From Symbiodinium natans (lineage: Eukaryota; Sar; Dinophyceae; Suessiales; Symbiodiniaceae), in the NCBI GenBank assembly GCA_905221605.1, contig CAJNDS010000047.1, forward strand, positions 620,001 through 684,000: DNA of 64,000 nt, read 5' to 3'. Under the pieces are notes generated by a model that worked only from the letters and a program-made list of their open reading frames with translations, was not told the origin of the DNA and did not search any database. The position numbers and the translations under genes are program-made. Positions 60,688 through 64,000 of this stretch are shown here, one piece after another (within the stretch, counting starts at the first letter, position 1; each line of letters begins with the position of its first letter).

Positions 60688-62484
60688 ATGTTCGGCTCCG
60701 GGGAAACCCCTGCGGGCAAACGTCCAAAGCCCGAGCCTTCCTCCGATGTCCCTGCGCAAGCAGATGTGCTGGCCATGGCGAAGGCGCAGTTTGGTGACAA
60801 GCTTTCTGCCGAAGAGCTGCAAGGCTTTCTCAACTCCATGGCCCAGCTGCGGAGCCAAGGCTCCGGTGCTTCCTCCACATCGCCCAATCCTTCAGCAGTT
60901 CCGCAGATTGTAAAGATCGAGGCCGATGAACTGCAAGCAAAACAAGAAGTGGAAGGGGCCCTCAATGTTCCTTGGGAGGATCTTTCTGAGCCACAAAAGC
61001 ACGCCCTGCGTGATAAGGACACCAGGGATTTTGTGCTTCTCCTGGCAAATAGTGCCACGCGTGGTGGGTTCTTTTTCGACAAAGACAAGCAGTCCTTTGA
61101 GCGTGTGGCCATGATGCAGCTCCCAGAGCGCGAGGCCATGCAAACGGACTTCGATGAGATTGCAGAGCTTGCAGTCGAGGACACCATCAAGCAGGCCCTC
61201 ATTTCCTTCCACAAAGACACCCACGTTCGCGACCTTCAAACCTTGTCCCAAAAGGTCACGGATGCGATGGCAGCCCAGCACGATTGCAACCGCATCTTCG
61301 GCTCCAGGTTGAACCAAGTGGAGGACCGCTTGGAAATTCTGGAGGCAGACGTCGCGCGTCGCACACTCCTTCTGAGCCAGTTGCCTCCTACGGCGTCCAT
61401 CGGCAATTTGAAGGCCTTCGTCAAGTCGTTTTGCAAGTACGACGACCTTCAGGATATGGTCACCCATAGCTACAGCTCGAAACATGCTTTGGCAGTACTC
61501 CAGTTCATTCGGGCCCAGAGTTGTCATGATGCGTATTCGCAGTTCCAGAAGCAATCCTCACTTGGCAAGCTCCCGAAACTGCAGTACAAGGTCGAGGGTA
61601 AGGAGGAGACGGTGCCTGGCAAGGAATTGCGTCTGGAGAAATACCAGCCGCAGTCGAAGCTCCTCGCGATGCTTCCCATCAAAACCATGCACGCGCTCCT
61701 GTTACGACCGGAGTGCCCGTTGCACGGCCAGGGTTCCATCATCTCCAAGGCCGATTTCGGCCAGCTCATGTTTCGACCCAAGGACTCGAAACAGCAGGAT
61801 GTGATCTGCCACCTCATGACCCGCTTCCACAAGGGCAGTGAAACTTTGTTCGTCCAGGAACTGGGCCTCGTGCAATCCATCTTCGACTATGCTCGCGCCA
61901 ATTTCATTGGTGAGTTCAACCAGCAGTTAGCGGATATTACTTCGAAGTGCCGTGCGGTGAAGTTGGCTAAGTGTTTGGGAGGCACGCGAGCTCGCGAAGT
62001 CAGTACGTACCAACAGGTTCTGCATGACGAATCCCCTCCTATGCATCCTTTGTTCGTGTTTGCGCTGACCGACCAGCAAAGCAAAGTCCTCCTACGACAT
62101 CCCAACGCCAGCATTCTCGGCGATTTGGCATATAGCACGGTCCTACGCAGTCAAGGCCGTTTGGCTCTCAACCCACAAGTGAATCTGGAGTTGAGGGATG
62201 ACTCATGGGCAAAGGAACAGGAGGAGAAGCGCAAGGCCAAGGAGATCACCAAGAAGGAGTTGGATGAGGATGACGAGGAGGCCGCCCAGGAGGTCAAGAA
62301 GAAGGGGAAAGGCAACAGTGGCGAAGCTCAGCAAAAGCAGAAGGCAAAATCCAAGGCTAAGGCGAAGGCTGCCAGAAACCCGGATTGGCACGCGACAGGT
62401 GGCGTTTGGGCTCCCGGTGGCGGCTGGTCCTACTCCAAGGGCAAGGGCAAGGGCAAGGGCAAGAGCAAGAAGGGCTGGTGGTGA
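60688..62484 (+). CDS. LINE ORF1 protein (coiled coil, RRM-like core, basic KGK tail)
   Basis: 598 residues, RNA-binding chaperone of the retrotransposition particle by analogy with LINE ORF1p. The N-terminus is Pro/Ser-rich and disordered. About 175-230 is a coiled coil (LNQVEDRLEILEADVAR). The next part, TLLLSQLPPTASIGNLKAFV...SSKHALAVLQF, has the beta-alpha pattern of an RRM-like fold. Residues after 510 are Lys/Glu-rich, and the tail is Lys/Gly-rich, ending KSKKGWW. The ATG at 60,688 is the first in frame after the leader. No CCHC knuckle. ORF2 starts 72 bp downstream. Confidence 0.8.
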   Translation: MFGSGETPAGKRPKPEPSSDVPAQADVLAMAKAQFGDKLSAEELQGFLNSMAQLRSQGSGASSTSPNPSAVPQIVKIEADELQAKQEVEGALNVPWEDLSEPQKHALRDKDTRDFVLLLANSATRGGFFFDKDKQSFERVAMMQLPEREAMQTDFDEIAELAVEDTIKQALISFHKDTHVRDLQTLSQKVTDAMAAQHDCNRIFGSRLNQVEDRLEILEADVARRTLLLSQLPPTASIGNLKAFVKSFCKYDDLQDMVTHSYSSKHALAVLQFIRAQSCHDAYSQFQKQSSLGKLPKLQYKVEGKEETVPGKELRLEKYQPQSKLLAMLPIKTMHALLLRPECPLHGQGSIISKADFGQLMFRPKDSKQQDVICHLMTRFHKGSETLFVQELGLVQSIFDYARANFIGEFNQQLADITSKCRAVKLAKCLGGTRAREVSTYQQVLHDESPPMHPLFVFALTDQQSKVLLRHPNASILGDLAYSTVLRSQGRLALNPQVNLELRDDSWAKEQEEKRKAKEITKKELDEDDEEAAQEVKKKGKGNSGEAQQKQKAKSKAKAKAARNPDWHATGGVWAPGGGWSYSKGKGKGKGKSKKGWW

Positions 62485-62556
62485 CTAGGGATCGCTTGTG
62501 CGTTTTTCCTTCTCCGCTTTCTGCCGTTCTTTGCGGTTTTCTGTCCTGGCCTGCCG

Positions 62557-63642
62557 ATGGCAGCCTTTGACATGTTTTTGAAGTGTCGGCAGGACTTCGC
62601 TCGAGTCTGCTTTGTAGGTCGGGCACATAGTCCGCTGCCCCCAACGCAGGCACATTTGGTGCCAGTTTTGACTCACACAGTTTGCGGTTGGGACCGCGTT
62701 TGCGCAGAGGCTTTGAACTCTTTGATGTACACGCGGCATGGAAATAAGTCCTTGATTGATCGCGTTCTTGCTATCGGTCGAGGTAGTATCTCCGATGCCA
62801 CTCTTCGGCTTTCCACGTTAAGCTTTGAAAGAGGTGCTTGGCAGAGGCCAGCGCGTTCGTCTGCGCTTTGGCACGATTCCACTCAGTGCTACCTCCAAAA
62901 TGGTATGCGAGTTTTCCGCGCTTTCCTTCTGCACGACACTAAGATTCCTTCTCTCGTGGTGTTTTACTCGCGCAAGTCTGTGTTCCAGTACTTGATTCTT
63001 CGTCGCACTGTCGCGATTCAATCTTTCATGGATGTTCTAGCGCGTGGGCACACCTCCGTAGGTGAGGCGGGATGCCGTCGTTCTTTTCCCCAGTGGCTTG
63101 AGCAGACGCGCTACTTGTTGCGTTCTGTCGGTGTCCGCAGGGATCCGAGCGGCAGCGAAGTGCCCCCTGATATGGAATCCCGTCGCAAGTCCAGGCGTTC
63201 TGTGGCGGCTCGCTCGCGTAGAGTAGAGAATTTTCGGCTCGTCAGGCGTGCCAATCGGCAACGCTACCGTTCTTTGAAGACGGAGCTCCAAAAATTGACC
63301 CTAGTTGTTGATGCTCCGAGGGATTCCCAAAGGGTTCAAGAAGCTCTTCACACGGTTGGCTGTGACTTGTCTTCCAATGCTGGCGCCTTTAAGGCTTCTT
63401 TGCCAGCTCCAGAGGTGGGAACTCGTAATCCCACTCTGATCCGGGCGGCGCGCCTTAAAGGCTTCCTTTGCGCCGCCTGGAACGTGGAGGGTCTCCGAAG
63501 CCCGGGCAAGCGTCACGTGCTTGTCAGAGCTATGGAAACCTACCACTTGGACATTGTTCTTCTCCAGGAAACACACACACACACAAGGTGCTGCTTCGTA
63601 TTGCATTCGGGATCATCTTTTCTATTTAGTCGGCTCTTCTGA
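62557..63642 (+). CDS. LINE ORF2, N-terminal region and first endonuclease motifs (frame broken at a CA repeat)
   Basis: 361 residues in this frame. The first ~300 residues are Arg-rich with no recognised domain. At about 307-345 the endonuclease begins: CAAWNVEGL (Asn) and IVLLQETHTH (Glu). Immediately after the Glu, a (CA)7 microsatellite (63,571-63,584) shifts the frame, so the last ~18 residues are spurious. The domain goes on in another frame from 63,584. Confidence 0.75.
   Translation: MAAFDMFLKCRQDFARVCFVGRAHSPLPPTQAHLVPVLTHTVCGWDRVCAEALNSLMYTRHGNKSLIDRVLAIGRGSISDATLRLSTLSFERGAWQRPARSSALWHDSTQCYLQNGMRVFRAFLLHDTKIPSLVVFYSRKSVFQYLILRRTVAIQSFMDVLARGHTSVGEAGCRRSFPQWLEQTRYLLRSVGVRRDPSGSEVPPDMESRRKSRRSVAARSRRVENFRLVRRANRQRYRSLKTELQKLTLVVDAPRDSQRVQEALHTVGCDLSSNAGAFKASLPAPEVGTRNPTLIRAARLKGFLCAAWNVEGLRSPGKRHVLVRAMETYHLDIVLLQETHTHTRCCFVLHSGSSFLFSRLF
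63571..63584 (+). repeat. (AC)7 microsatellite in the endonuclease domain
   Basis: Seven AC units right after the catalytic-Glu codon. A change of repeat number explains why the endonuclease switches frame here. Confidence 0.9.
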
Positions 63643-64000
63643 TCGTAAATGTGACGCGCATGCTGGGGTAGGTTTTATCCTTGCGCCTCACATGCGTAAA
63701 TACGTGATTCGTTTCACGCCTTATCGCGCGAGAGTCGCTGCTCTGGAAATCAACACCAGACCGCGTGCTTCCACCTTTTTCAGCATTTATGCCCCCAGCA
63801 CTCTCCCGGATCCTGCGCTTGATAGAGAGCGCAAGGAGGCTTTCTGGGACCTGCTCGCTAGTATTGTCCCGCGTTCCAACTCCAGCAGCCCCATCGTCAT
63901 CGCTGGGGACTTCAATTCGAGACTCATACGGAAACTGGCGGAGGATCCGCCTGTGTTTGGCGACGCGCTTTTTGGCACCTCCAGTGTGATTCACACTGAG
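63584..64000 (+). CDS. LINE ORF2 endonuclease domain, continuation, cut by window end
   Basis: About 139 codons with no stop to the edge. Shows GAASYCIRD, AGVGFILAP, FFSIYAPST (Tyr), FWDLLASIV and VIAGDFNSRL (GDFN metal/DNA-contacting block), the proper order after QET for an AP-type endonuclease. The later SDH-type block and reverse transcriptase would lie beyond the window. Confidence 0.8.

Larger units (their letters stand above)
60452..64000 (+). mobile_element. LINE-type non-LTR element on plus strand, 5' portion
   Basis: Begins exactly where homology to copy 1 ends. 236-bp leader, ORF1 (coiled coil, basic tail), then ORF2 starting with an AP-endonuclease domain; RT lies beyond the window. 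Unrelated to the methyltransferase element's EN-RT. A 5' end present in full suggests a complete insertion. Confidence 0.8.

Noticed and set aside
1-64000. CRISPR arrays, tRNA or rRNA genes, bacterial operons
   Set aside because: Repeats found are tandem coding repeats, LTRs or palindromes without spacer structure. No cloverleaf or rRNA-like block was noticed. Spliced leader and retroelements are eukaryotic.

Overview
The window reads as dinoflagellate nuclear DNA, most likely Symbiodiniaceae. The main evidence is a near-perfect (21/22) dinoflagellate spliced-leader relic on the minus strand at 38,734-38,755, followed by a truncated second leader. Supporting evidence is a retroelement-bound DNMT3-like cytosine methyltransferase (a combination reported from Symbiodiniaceae), Lys-Gly-rich retroelement proteins, and long unidirectional ORF arrays. 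I recognise no ordinary host gene, tRNA, rRNA or CRISPR array. Almost everything belongs to nested retroelements.

Layout, left to right. (1) 1-10,310 (+): most of a Ty1/copia element (copia-1). Its 5' LTR is off the left edge, and a 14-bp tandem duplication splits gag from pol. (2) 10,311-38,755 (-): 'copy 1' of a very large composite element. In transcription order it has a spliced-leader relic, a palindrome-rich leader, a DNMT3-like methyltransferase ORF (frameshifted inside the catalytic domain), an AP-endonuclease/non-LTR reverse transcriptase ORF, an ORF with CCHC finger, RNase H and a possible polymerase palm, a set of duplicated unknown modules (X1, Y1, Y2, X2), an alpha/beta-hydrolase-like ORF, a third Y-like ORF, and the start of a helicase protein where copia-1 cut in. 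(3) 24,565-32,409 (-): copia-2, nested in copy 1. It has identical 135-bp LTRs, an ATTTT target duplication, a primer-binding site and a polypurine tract, but an internally deleted integrase. (4) 38,756-41,811: a gene-poor zone of decayed tandem units containing hydrolase-gene fragments and an A11 tail on the minus strand. (5) 41,812-60,451 (-): 'copy 2' of the composite element. It supplies the part missing from copy 1, namely a ~1,950-residue protein with a glycosyltransferase-like N-terminus, a GxSxG hydrolase-like segment and an Upf1-like SF1 helicase, plus an 842-residue unknown ORF. A ~1-kb copia patch (copia-3) replaces 48 bp in it. (6) 60,452-64,000 (+): the 5' part of a different LINE, with ORF1 and the beginning of an endonuclease ORF2.

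Copies 1 and 2 overlap over 10,311-18,154 and 50,096-60,451, and are nearly identical by eye apart from a handful of indels. Put together they suggest a unit of roughly 30 kb that carries its own DNMT, EN, RT, RNase H, helicase and hydrolase-like proteins. If it moves as one piece, that is far larger than known non-LTR retrotransposons. The alternative is a methyltransferase-bearing LINE that landed in, and was duplicated together with, a separate multigene element. Most ORFs have one or a few frame breaks, so these copies are probably recent but no longer intact.

Both copia elements share an unusual layout: hydrophobic, signal-like segments before Gag, and a transmembrane segment followed by a highly charged repeat domain after RNase H. 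Frame breaks in three separate elements sit exactly at short repeats.
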